DNA from: Verrucomicrobiota bacterium
Lineage (GTDB): Bacteria; Verrucomicrobiota; Verrucomicrobiia; Chthoniobacterales; UBA10450
Assembly (NCBI GenBank): GCA_003219925.1
Contig: QHQU01000165.1
Span: 1-16,062 of the forward strand
DNA length: 16,062 nucleotides
Reading direction: 5' to 3'
In this document: piece by piece, positions 1-5,182 of the stretch
How the letters are laid out: each line of letters starts with the position of its first letter
How positions within the stretch are numbered: position 1 is the stretch's first letter
The notes under the pieces: generated by a model
Database searches by the model: none
What the model was told of the DNA's origin: nothing
What the model saw: only the letters and a program-made list of their open reading frames with translations
Translations under genes and position numbers: made by a program

Positions 1-85
1 GACAGCTTCATGAGTTATTAGTTAGCTATAGCTGGCGCTGTGCTCATGATCGACATGCGTTACCTATGTTCCGACTGCGCCTTCT

Positions 86-120
86 ACTTCCTACTTCCTA
101 CTTCCTACTTCCTACTTCCT
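86..120. repeat. Heptanucleotide tandem repeat, five copies of ACTTCCT
   Basis: Five perfect head-to-tail copies of the 7-base unit ACTTCCT, with a decayed edge on both sides (CTTCT before, ACCTAGCGCCTACTACCTACTACTT after). It lies in the 218-base stretch downstream of brnA, in which I see no gene. It is a microsatellite that could change length by slippage; no function can be read from it. Confidence 0.9.
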
Positions 121-218
121 ACCTAGCGCCTACTACCTACTACTTGCTAACTTTTGTCCTCTAACTCCGTCGAAATGCTACCGCTGGGCGAGCTCACCTC
201 TGATCTCTGATCGCCGTG

Positions 219-491
219 CTATCGGGCGCTTGGCGCCAAGCGCCGCGCGGTGTGTGCTTGGCTATATGCTCGCACCAAGTTGCGAATCATTCGTTGATAG
301 CTGGTGTTCCGCCGGCGTGCTTCGCGTTTGAAGAACGAGAGCGCATCGTTATCCAACGCAAGCGTGACCTTGGTTTGCCTGCCAGACTTGCCCGTAAGCT
401 CATCAATCGAAGGCAACTCGTCCCTAACGCGATGCAGCTCGCCGATGATTTCTCCCTTGTCGTCTGCATATTTAGCGGTTCGTTTTTTCAT
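219..491 (-). CDS. brnA: BrnA-type antitoxin (ribbon-helix-helix)
   Basis: A 90-residue protein that would neutralise the BrnT ribonuclease toxin and, as known for the family, bind DNA to repress its own operon. The variable N-terminal part (about 1-38) is followed by a ribbon-helix-helix-like segment at about 40-76: the strand TKVTLALDNDAL, then a helix with FFKREARRRN and the turn TSYQRMIRNLVRAY. The ATG start has AAGGA a few bases upstream. It overlaps the 3' end of the toxin gene by 20 bases, the usual BrnT-then-BrnA order. The last residues (ARRLAPSAR) are encoded by a perfect palindrome at 225-244, so the tail may be repeat-derived. The toxin partner is frameshifted, which would leave BrnA as a solitary antitoxin or regulator. 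The family call is from recognition of the motif and the arrangement. Confidence 0.8.
   Translation of the reverse strand: MKKRTAKYADDKGEIIGELHRVRDELPSIDELTGKSGRQTKVTLALDNDALSFFKREARRRNTSYQRMIRNLVRAYSQAHTARRLAPSAR
225..244. repeat. 20-base perfect palindrome at the 3' end of brnA
   Basis: The two halves, GGCGCTTGGC and GCCAAGCGCC, are exact reverse complements. The palindrome lies inside the last codons of brnA, just before its stop codon. There is no T-run after it on the minus strand, so a classical intrinsic terminator is not supported; a hairpin protecting the mRNA end or a repeat remnant is possible. Confidence 0.8.
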
Positions 492-745
492 AGAGTTCCT
501 TGCCTTTGCGCCAGTATCCGGCCCCGATGATTCGAAGACGGTCGCCGCGCCGAGTGAAACGCACGGTAACTATTCCGCGCTCGCCGCGCCCGATGCAGAA
601 TAGCCGATGTTCCCTTTTGCTGTGTGCTTCGTCTACGGCGATTACCCGGAGCGGACCCAGAAACGCGCGCTGTGCTTCCAAGAAGCCGACTTCATGTTTG
701 AATTAGGTTGAGCTTTTCCTTCTTCGCGTCCCATTCGAATTCCAC
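472..745 (-). pseudogene. brnT: BrnT toxin gene with a single-base frameshift
   Basis: BrnT is a RelE-fold ribonuclease that cuts mRNA. Reading from a GTG at 745 gives VEFEWDAKKEKLNLI, the typical BrnT N-terminus, but the frame then reaches TGA two codons later. The rest of the family sequence follows in another frame as KHEVGFLEAQRAF up to ELYEKTNR, ending at 472. Removing one base (the G at plus-strand position 700) restores NLIKHEVGF, matching the family pattern NLxKHGVSF, and gives a product of 90 residues, the normal length. The downstream part keeps the family's Arg-rich beta-strand region (GIVTVRFTRRGDRLRIIGA). It could be a real inactivation, which would remove the toxin, or a sequencing or assembly error. 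A shorter product from an internal TTG (681) would lack the first strand and helix. Confidence 0.8.
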
Positions 746-762
746 CTGTAAGAGAATGGTTC

Positions 763-784
763 AGTATTGCTTTTTAGCAATACT
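763..784. promoter_or_regulatory. Palindrome upstream of brnT, candidate operator
   Basis: Two perfect 9-base arms, AGTATTGCT and AGCAATACT, around a TTTT centre, lying 18-39 bases upstream of the brnT GTG. Palindromes in the promoter region are typical binding sites for ribbon-helix-helix antitoxins such as BrnA, so an autoregulatory operator is the best reading. On the plus strand it is followed by six T (784-789) and so resembles a terminator, but no plus-strand gene lies upstream. Confidence 0.5.
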
Positions 785-950
785 TTTTTACACGCTCCAT
801 TCGCGGGTCATAACATGGCGCAGTCTCGCAAGTACCCTCCACCACTTCGCTTCCGTCGTCTAACCTCTGATTACTGATTCTCCTACCCGTAGTCGCGTTG
901 TCTGTAGTCCGTGGTCTTTTTGGTGTTGGACCTCTGATCAGATCAGATCC

Positions 951-1211
951 TCATTCGTAGTGGGTCCACATCCGGATGATCTTGATTGTGCGCTCGGGAC
1001 GATAGACCTGATAAACCAGACGATGTTGAATGTTGATGCGGCGGGAATACGCGCCTGCCAGATCTCCGATGAGTTTCTCATATGGCGGCGGACTCTGAAA
1101 CGGATTTTTCGCGATCATATCAAGAAGCCGCTCTGCCTGAGGCCTAAGGTTTGCCGAAGCGATTTTCCGGGCGTCCTTCTGCGCCTGCCTGGTGTAAACC
1201 GACAAACTCAC
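951..1211 (-). CDS. YoeB/Txe-family mRNA interferase toxin
   Basis: An 86-residue RelE-superfamily toxin; family members cut mRNA in the ribosomal A site. The visible family pattern is NPFQSPPPYEKL (36-47), then GAYSRRINIQHRLVYQVY (53-70) and the C-terminal THY (83-85). By comparison with YoeB, the candidate catalytic residues are Glu45, Arg57 or Arg58, His84 and Tyr85. Length matches the family (about 84-90). The start chosen is GTG at 1211, which overlaps the antitoxin's TGA as GTGA. An open frame continues far upstream inside the antitoxin gene, but that extension has no family similarity and reads the antitoxin out of frame. Translational coupling to the antitoxin is expected. All key residues are present, so this module looks functional. 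Confidence 0.88.
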   Translation of the reverse strand: MSLSVYTRQAQKDARKIASANLRPQAERLLDMIAKNPFQSPPPYEKLIGDLAGAYSRRINIQHRLVYQVYRPERTIKIIRMWTHYE

Positions 1212-1450
1212 CAGCTGGGCTTCTTCAGCGCTTTCTTGAGCGGCTCGGCCATCCCCTTGCGAATGGAATCGCGCATCCCAGGGATCGATATCAGGTAAAG
1301 GGTCTCTTGAATGCTGCGCCAATCCTCTTCCGAGACCAGCACGGCGTTGGAACGTTTCCCGGTTATCTGAATAGGTTCGTGCGAGCCGGCGGCCGCATCC
1401 AGTAATTGGTAAAGCTGGGACCGCGCTTTGGTTACCGGAATGGAAGTCAT
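1208..1450 (-). CDS. Phd/YefM-family antitoxin
   Basis: An 80-residue antitoxin that would bind the YoeB-like toxin through its C-terminal tail and repress the operon through its N-terminal fold. The Phd/YefM signature is clear: MTSIPVTKARSQLYQLLDAA (1-20), then EPIQITGKRSNAVLVSEEDWRSIQETLYL (25-53), followed by a basic, flexible tail ending KKALKKPSW. The ATG at 1450 is preferred over an in-frame GTG at 1474 because family proteins begin close to this strand and because the best promoter would start transcription at or next to the ATG. It overlaps the toxin gene by four bases. Confidence 0.88.
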   Translation of the reverse strand: MTSIPVTKARSQLYQLLDAAAGSHEPIQITGKRSNAVLVSEEDWRSIQETLYLISIPGMRDSIRKGMAEPLKKALKKPSW

Positions 1451-1455
1451 GGCGA

Positions 1456-1484
1456 AGCGTACGGAAAAACGCACGTTTTGTCAA
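1456..1484 (-). promoter_or_regulatory. Sigma-70-type promoter of the second toxin-antitoxin operon
   Basis: A perfect -35 box TTGACA (minus strand, 1484-1479), a 17-base spacer, and TACGCT as the -10 (1461-1456). Transcription would begin about seven bases further on, at 1450-1449, which is the antitoxin ATG itself. This would make a leaderless mRNA. The prediction rests on consensus matching only. Confidence 0.55.
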
Positions 1485-1620
1485 GGAAGAAGCAATCCGC
1501 TAATCTTGAGTGTTTCGGGATTTTAGCTTTTCAGCTTTTTAGAACATCCGGGCTCGCTGAGCTCGCCCCTCCAAACTAACCGCGGATCAAGCGGATGCCT
1601 GTCTTCTGACCTCTGACCGC

Positions 1621-1637
1621 GTCGCCGCTACGGCGAC
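1621..1637. repeat. Hairpin containing the stop codon of the 1628-2014 gene
   Basis: Arms GTCGCCG and CGGCGAC are exact reverse complements with a three-base loop. The loop is precisely the stop codon (TAG on the minus strand). It could act as a weak 3' end structure; there is no T-run. Confidence 0.6.
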
Positions 1638-2014
1638 GGCGCGGGCGGCGGAGTGGCGTTGACGGGATGGCGCACGCCGCGGCTATCGATCCAATAGTTT
1701 TGGGTGGATTGCTGTTGGGCGCTGTCAGTCTTGTAGGCTGGACGATCAAGAGGATGGCGATGGGACGGATCCCACATCCAATCGCCGCTCGGCGTGGAAG
1801 AAGGGCGCGCGGGGGCGTAGCGGGGAATAAACGGCTGGCGCGGCGCGGACGCGGTCGTCGTTGTCGCCGCAGTTGTGGTTTGCGGCGCCGGCGTTTGTTG
1901 AGCTACGGGTGCCGGATCTACGCCGCGGATCTGATCAATTCGATCATGAAATGATTTCGTCCAGCCGAGCCAGATAAGCACGGCGACAAGAAAAAGCTCG
2001 CAAAACAGGCGCAC
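1628..2014 (-). CDS. Small membrane-anchored Pro/Thr/Ala-rich protein, function unknown
   Basis: A 128-residue protein that I do not recognise. It starts at a GTG (2014) preceded by GAGGT at good spacing. Residues 4-18 (FCELFLVAVLIWLGW) form a hydrophobic signal or anchor segment, followed by a low-complexity linker rich in Thr, Ala, Pro and Gln (about 35-75). A C-terminal part has NYWIDSRGVRHPVN and a Pro-rich end. The layout suggests an exported or inner-membrane-tethered protein with most of its length outside the cytoplasm. It is monocistronic, with repeats on both sides, and nothing nearby tells its role. Confidence 0.6.
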   Translation of the reverse strand: MRLFCELFLVAVLIWLGWTKSFHDRIDQIRGVDPAPVAQQTPAPQTTTAATTTTASAPRQPFIPRYAPARPSSTPSGDWMWDPSHRHPLDRPAYKTDSAQQQSTQNYWIDSRGVRHPVNATPPPAPSP

Positions 2015-2116
2015 GAAAGAACCTCGCTTTCAGACCAAGGATGGCAGATTCAAGGAGCGAATACAATTCTAAACTGCGCAACTGAGCAAAGAGCAAAGAG
2101 CCAGGCATACAGCCCT

Positions 2117-2190
2117 CCTGTGGTGGCGCCCTATCGGCTGCAAGAAAACTATGCCAGGAAACGAGCACGTGACACGCGTGCCACCACAGG
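2117..2190. repeat. REPIN-like element, family C, copy 1
   Basis: The ends, CCTGTGGTGGC and GCCACCACAGG, form a perfect 11-base terminal inverted repeat. Read from the right on the minus strand, the unit is GTGG-TG followed by a hairpin with arms GCACGCG and CACGTGC (one mismatch) around TGT. The left unit has the same GTGG foot but a decayed hairpin. A second copy of similar length lies at 2998-3071. The 254 bases between the two flanking genes hold this element, the inverted repeat at 2201-2223 and a TTTCAGC-rich run. Confidence 0.75.
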
Positions 2191-2200
2191 CACCGAGCAG

Positions 2201-2223
2201 AGCCGCGGCCAGCGACCGCGGCT
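2201..2223. repeat. Short inverted repeat AGCCGCGG / CCGCGGCT
   Basis: Perfect 8-base arms with a 7-base loop, between the family C element and the TTTCAGC run. The right 15 bases (2209-2223) recur exactly inside ctaA at 13416-13430. It is probably a palindrome fragment; there is no independent evidence of function. Confidence 0.55.
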
Positions 2224-2235
2224 ACAACGCCCCAT

Positions 2236-2270
2236 TTCAGTCTTTTCGCTTTTCAGTGTTTCAGCTTTTC
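2236..2270. repeat. TTTCAGC-rich degenerate repeat run
   Basis: Irregular copies of TTTCAG/CTTTTC (TTTCAGTC, TTTTCGC, TTTTCAGTG, TTTCAGC, TTTTCA) directly abut the 3' end of the molybdopterin-protein gene. Reverse-complement runs occur at 2953-2985, direct ones at 3072-3115, and a short one at about 1524-1541. Confidence 0.7.
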
Positions 2271-2940
2271 AACCGAACCTGTCTTCTGTCCAGGGATCGG
2301 CGGTATTGCTGTAGCCACGGACCTCCCAGAAACCGGGCTTGTCTTCGGCCACGAAATCAATCGCGCGAACAAACTTGGCTCCTTTCCATGCATAAAGCTT
2401 CGGGATAATCACGCGCGCGGGCCCGCCGTGATCGCGCGTAATCGGTTTGCCGTCGAATTGCGTCGCCACGAGCGCGTCGTCATCGAGCGCGTCTTCGATT
2501 CGGACATTACTGCTATAGCCATCGTAGCTGCTAAAGAGAACGTGGTGCACTTCCGGTTTCGGTTTCACAATTTCTGCCAATGTGAAAAAGGCGACACCGC
2601 GCCAGCGACAATCGAATTTGCTCCAGGTCGTGACGCAATGGAAATCGGAGACGTCTTCAAACTGCGGGAGTGCATTGAATTCTTCCCAGGTGAATGTCTT
2701 CGGATTTTCCACCAATCCGCCGATTTCCAGGCGCCAATCTTTCAACGCAATTTCCGGTTTGACGCCGAGATCGAGAATCGGGAACCCTTGGGTGAGATGC
2801 TGGCCCGGCGGAAGGCGTTCAGTAGAGCGTCCGAGCCGGAGCGGCGGATTTCCGGGCCGGACTGGCGGTTTTTCTTTGGCAGCCATTTTGCGCGCCCAAC
2901 GTTCCTTGCGCTCGACCAAGCTTGGGTTAGGCGTCGCCAC
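2269..2940 (-). CDS. Sulfite-oxidase-like molybdopterin-dependent oxidoreductase
   Basis: A 223-residue soluble protein of the oxidoreductase molybdopterin-binding (sulfite oxidase/MsrP fold) family. The fold is recognisable from LRIGRS-like, DLGVKPEIALKDWRLEIGGLVENP (about 57-80) and the cofactor loop SDFHCVTTWSKFD (98-110). Cys102 is the expected thiolate ligand of molybdenum. Later blocks are GGPARVIIPKLYAWKGAKFVRAIDFV and the C-terminal GFWEVRGYSNTADPW. There is no signal peptide or Tat motif, unlike MsrP, so it should act in the cytoplasm; substrate and electron partner are unknown. The start is a GTG at 2940 with no clear ribosome site. No quinone- or heme-binding partner gene is adjacent. 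The gene is bracketed by family C repeats and TTTCAG runs. Confidence 0.85.
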   Translation of the reverse strand: MATPNPSLVERKERWARKMAAKEKPPVRPGNPPLRLGRSTERLPPGQHLTQGFPILDLGVKPEIALKDWRLEIGGLVENPKTFTWEEFNALPQFEDVSDFHCVTTWSKFDCRWRGVAFFTLAEIVKPKPEVHHVLFSSYDGYSSNVRIEDALDDDALVATQFDGKPITRDHGGPARVIIPKLYAWKGAKFVRAIDFVAEDKPGFWEVRGYSNTADPWTEDRFG

Positions 2941-2952
2941 AAGGAGAATAAA

Positions 2953-2985
2953 AGCTGAAACCCTGAAAACTGAAATGCTGAAATA
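2953..2985. repeat. Reverse-complement TTTCAGC run upstream of the molybdopterin gene
   Basis: GCTGAAACCCTGAAAACTGAAATGCTGAAAT, the same degenerate motif as at 2236-2270 but on the opposite strand. Together with 2236-2270 it brackets the gene with inverted runs. Confidence 0.7.
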
Positions 2986-2997
2986 AACTCAACGCGG

Positions 2998-3071
2998 TGT
3001 AGAGGCAGCCGTGTCGGCTGCAAGGAAAAAGCGTTGCCACAAAAATGCACGCGACACGCGTGCCACCACAG
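2998..3071. repeat. REPIN-like element, family C, copy 2
   Basis: The left unit is GTAG-AG followed by a perfect hairpin with arms GCAGCCG and CGGCTGC around TGT. The right unit, read on the minus strand, is GTGG-TG followed by a perfect hairpin with arms GCACGCG and CGCGTGC around TGT. Two inverted units of foot plus hairpin are the defining architecture of a REPIN. The last 19 bases are identical to copy 1. It lies between the starts and ends of two minus-strand genes and is framed by TTTCAGC runs. Confidence 0.8.
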
Positions 3072-3115
3072 TTTCAGCGTTTCAGGATCTCAGCGTTTCA
3101 GCTTTCCAGCTTTTA
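3072..3115. repeat. TTTCAGC run at the 3' end of the UVR-motif gene
   Basis: Tandem degenerate units TTTCAGCG, TTTCAGGA, TCTCAGCG, TTTCAGCT, TTCCAGCT run up to the stop codon of the minus-strand gene that ends at 3113. It follows the family C element with no gap. Confidence 0.75.
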
Positions 3116-3874
3116 CTTGACCGTTTGCCCGCTCGCTTTGAATTGCTTGATGGCGTCGCGCAATTCGGCGGCCCGCTCGTAAAGCTCCTTCGCAATTGCG
3201 CTTTCCATCTCGCGCTGCATGATCTCGAGTTTGCTGAGCGGCCGTTTCGAACTCACCTCCTCGAGCCATTCTTCCAGAAACGCGACCTCGCTACTTTTCG
3301 TCGCAAGCTCAGGGAAATTCGATTGCTGGAAAAACTCTATGATGGTGTCGCGTCCTCGCTCAATTTCGCGCATGGCGTCGGCAAATTTTCCTTCATGGAG
3401 CAAGAGCGAAGCTTTCGCCCGTGTGTTCATCATCAGCACGTAGGGGCGGAATTGCTGAAAATTCCAAATGATTTCCTCGCGCTGTGAATGTTCATCGACA
3501 AAGCTGAAAAGATCGAGATTACGCTGGGTATCGCGGATGACGCCGACGTAATCGCTCAGCTGAAACAGACTGACATAGCGATGATAATATTGAATTCCCT
3601 CCTGTTGCAGCTCCGAGCAGTCCTCGGGACTGAGCTCATAATCATTGCCCGACGCTTCCGCCAGCTGGGCGCGATTCTGGTGATAGCTAAGCAACGAATC
3701 GCAACCGTGCGGGCGCAGGCCGTCGGGACGGCCCGTCATCTCCATTTGCAGCACTCCGAGATCGATGCGCAGTTGCAATTTGTCGCGACCATCGAGGCCG
3801 GTCACTTTCCGGACTTTGATCATGCCCGGCTCGTGCGGCCAGTCTTTCAGAACGGTGTTGAGATCCAAACTCAT
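3113..3874 (-). CDS. UVR (UvrB/UvrC) motif-containing protein
   Basis: A 253-residue cytoplasmic protein. Only its C-terminus is recognisable: residues about 213-247 (LSKLEIMQREMESAIAKELYERAAELRDAI) form the UVR helical hairpin, the segment that in UvrB and UvrC mediates their contact. The N-terminal 200 residues (DLNTVLKDWPHEPG, then VRKVTGLDGRDKLQLRIDLG and RPDGLRPHG) are not a nuclease or helicase and have no catalytic motif I know. The middle is helical. A role in DNA repair is therefore not implied; UVR motifs also occur in stress-response adaptors such as McsA. The start is ATG at 3874, preferred over an ATG seven codons upstream because MSLDLN begins the folded-looking part. It is divergent from the XerC/D-like gene across 87 bases. 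Confidence 0.7.
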   Translation of the reverse strand: MSLDLNTVLKDWPHEPGMIKVRKVTGLDGRDKLQLRIDLGVLQMEMTGRPDGLRPHGCDSLLSYHQNRAQLAEASGNDYELSPEDCSELQQEGIQYYHRYVSLFQLSDYVGVIRDTQRNLDLFSFVDEHSQREEIIWNFQQFRPYVLMMNTRAKASLLLHEGKFADAMREIERGRDTIIEFFQQSNFPELATKSSEVAFLEEWLEEVSSKRPLSKLEIMQREMESAIAKELYERAAELRDAIKQFKASGQTVK

Positions 3875-3961
3875 GGCATATAAATGATCGATCACGCGAT
3901 GTCATCTTGTCAACGGCGACGAATGAATTGCGTTGTAAGTCCTTTAACCTGAAATTCGGAT

Positions 3962-4852
3962 GTGGAAGAGGAGATAGATGCCTTTATCCGCTACATCGCG
4001 GTAGAGCGCGGTCTCTCCGAGAATTATCAGGTTTCCACCCGCCGTTCGCTTGCGGAATTTGCGCAATGGTGCCTTCGCCGGCACTCCCTGGAAAGCGCCG
4101 GCGTGGTCACCATCGACCACATCACTGAGTATCTGGGGGACCGGAAACGAGCCGGGCTGGCGGCGGCCTCGATCAAGCTAATTGTAGTCGCGCTCAAGAT
4201 TTTTTTTCGTTTTCTCCTGAGTAAGAAAGTAGTGCGACGGGATCCAACCGAGACGCTTTCCCTTCCGCGAATCGAGCGCTATCTGCCGGAGACGTTGAAC
4301 GAAATTCAAGTCGAACAACTCCTCGAGGCGATCGATACAACTGTCCGGTTGGGTTTGCGGGATCGCGCCATCGTCGAACTGCTCTACGCTAGCGGCCTCC
4401 GCATTTCCGAATTGGCGAACGCGCGGCTGGAGAACTTCAATGCCGAAGACCGGATTCTGCGGGTGATCGGCAAGGGCAGTAAAACGCGCCTGGTGCCGGT
4501 CGGGCGCAAAGCGTGCGAGGCGCTGGCAGCCTACCTCTCAGGCGAGCGACCAAAACTGGTGGGCCGCCGCACGGGCAACGAAATTTTCCTTTCCGCCCGC
4601 GGAACCAAAATGACGACAGTGCGCGTCTGGCAGATTGTGAAAAAACACGCCAGAAAATCCGGCTTGGAAGCGAATGTTTACCCGCATCTTTTACGACACA
4701 GTTTTGCCACGCATTTGCTCAGCAACGGCGCTGATTTGCGCATCATCCAGGAGATGCTCGGCCACGCCGATATCTCGACGACGCAGGTTTACACGCACGT
4801 TGATCAGCAACGCCTGAAAGCGGTCCATCGGAAATTTCATCCGCGCGCGTAG
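3962..4852 (+). CDS. xerD: XerC/XerD-type tyrosine recombinase
   Basis: A 296-residue site-specific recombinase of the Xer type, which in bacteria resolves chromosome dimers at dif. The N-terminal SAM-like core-binding domain spans about 1-85. The catalytic domain follows, with all active-site residues in place: Arg147 (ASGLRISEL), Lys171 (GKGSKTR), His242 and Arg245 (HLLRHSFATHLL), His268 (LGHADISTTQ) and nucleophile Tyr277 (VYTHV). Length fits XerC/D exactly (about 295-300), with no phage-integrase extension, so a housekeeping role is more likely than a mobile-element role. Whether it is XerC or XerD cannot be decided here, although EMLGHADISTTQVYTHV is closer to XerD. The start is GTG at 3962; an overlapping ATG at 3960 is out of frame. 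No dif-like site is evident nearby. Confidence 0.9.
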   Translation: MEEEIDAFIRYIAVERGLSENYQVSTRRSLAEFAQWCLRRHSLESAGVVTIDHITEYLGDRKRAGLAAASIKLIVVALKIFFRFLLSKKVVRRDPTETLSLPRIERYLPETLNEIQVEQLLEAIDTTVRLGLRDRAIVELLYASGLRISELANARLENFNAEDRILRVIGKGSKTRLVPVGRKACEALAAYLSGERPKLVGRRTGNEIFLSARGTKMTTVRVWQIVKKHARKSGLEANVYPHLLRHSFATHLLSNGADLRIIQEMLGHADISTTQVYTHVDQQRLKAVHRKFHPRA

Positions 4853-4865
4853 CGGGTTCCGCAAC

Positions 4866-4996
4866 GGGGAGCGCAGGCTGCCAGCCTGCAGTTGCCGGCA
4901 GCTTGCCGGCAACATCTAGTGCGTATTCTATATATTGAATCTCCCGAGGGTCTCGGCAAGCTGCCGAGACTTGCAGGCTGGCAGCCTGCGCTCCCC
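4866..4996. repeat. Composite REPIN-like element, family A, copy 1 (131 bases)
   Basis: A perfect 25-base terminal inverted repeat occupies 4866-4890 and 4972-4996. Each end is GGGGAGC followed by a hairpin (arms GCAGGCT and AGCCTGC, loop GCC), so the foot is GGAG. Inside lie two more perfect hairpins: arms GTTGCCGGCA and TGCCGGCAAC (loop GCT) at 4891-4913, and arms GTCTCGGCA and TGCCGAGAC (loop AGC) at about 4950-4970. A second copy lies at 13973-14102. It begins 13 bases after the recombinase stop codon. Four hairpins make it a likely transcript-end structure as well. Confidence 0.9.
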
Positions 4997-5029
4997 GGAA
5001 GTCGAGACAGAAAAATTCGTGAAATCCCT

Positions 5030-5061
5030 TTGTCGGCTGCAGGGCAGCTTGCGGCCGACAA
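5030..5061. repeat. Imperfect palindrome with TTGTCGGC / GCCGACAA ends
   Basis: Perfect 8-base outer arms and a partly paired centre (TGCA against TTGC). It resembles the hairpin part of REP units but lacks a clear tetranucleotide foot and has no second copy in the window. Confidence 0.6.
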
Positions 5062-5182
5062 TCTTCTAAAGTCCGCGAAACCGGGACGGTTTCCCCAACA
5101 TGCGGGACGTGTGCGCTACCTTACCGCGGCCAGCGACTCCGAAAGCTTTCGCAAGCGTGCCGGCCCGGCTAGAGTTCCGGCT

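Larger units (their letters stand above)
4853..5182. other. 330-base gene-free stretch made mostly of palindromes
   Basis: It holds the family A element (4866-4996), the inverted repeat at 5030-5061, a perfect hairpin at 5077-5093 (arms GAAACCG and CGGTTTC, three-base loop) and a 12-base palindrome CGAAAGCTTTCG near 5136-5147. The frame of the following gene happens to stay open through this region, but the sequence is repeat and is not coding. No convincing promoter was found. Confidence 0.7.

Noticed and set aside
86..120. CRISPR-like array
   Set aside because: The 7-base units have no spacers between them, and no cas genes are present.
763..789. Intrinsic terminator on the plus strand (hairpin plus six T)
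   Set aside because: No plus-strand gene lies upstream; the location before brnT fits an operator better.
1212..1484. Upstream extension of the YoeB-like toxin
   Set aside because: It reads the antitoxin gene out of frame; the GTG at 1211 gives the family length and a GTGA overlap.
2428..2958. Plus-strand frame of 176 residues opposite the molybdopterin gene
   Set aside because: It is the complement of a confident gene; no motif was seen.
3488..3883. Plus-strand frame of 131 residues opposite the UVR-motif gene
   Set aside because: Shadow of the opposite-strand gene, with no recognisable protein features.
4892..5182. N-terminal extension of the 588-residue protein
   Set aside because: The frame is open, but it translates the family A repeat and other palindromes; the signal anchor at 5183 should be N-terminal.
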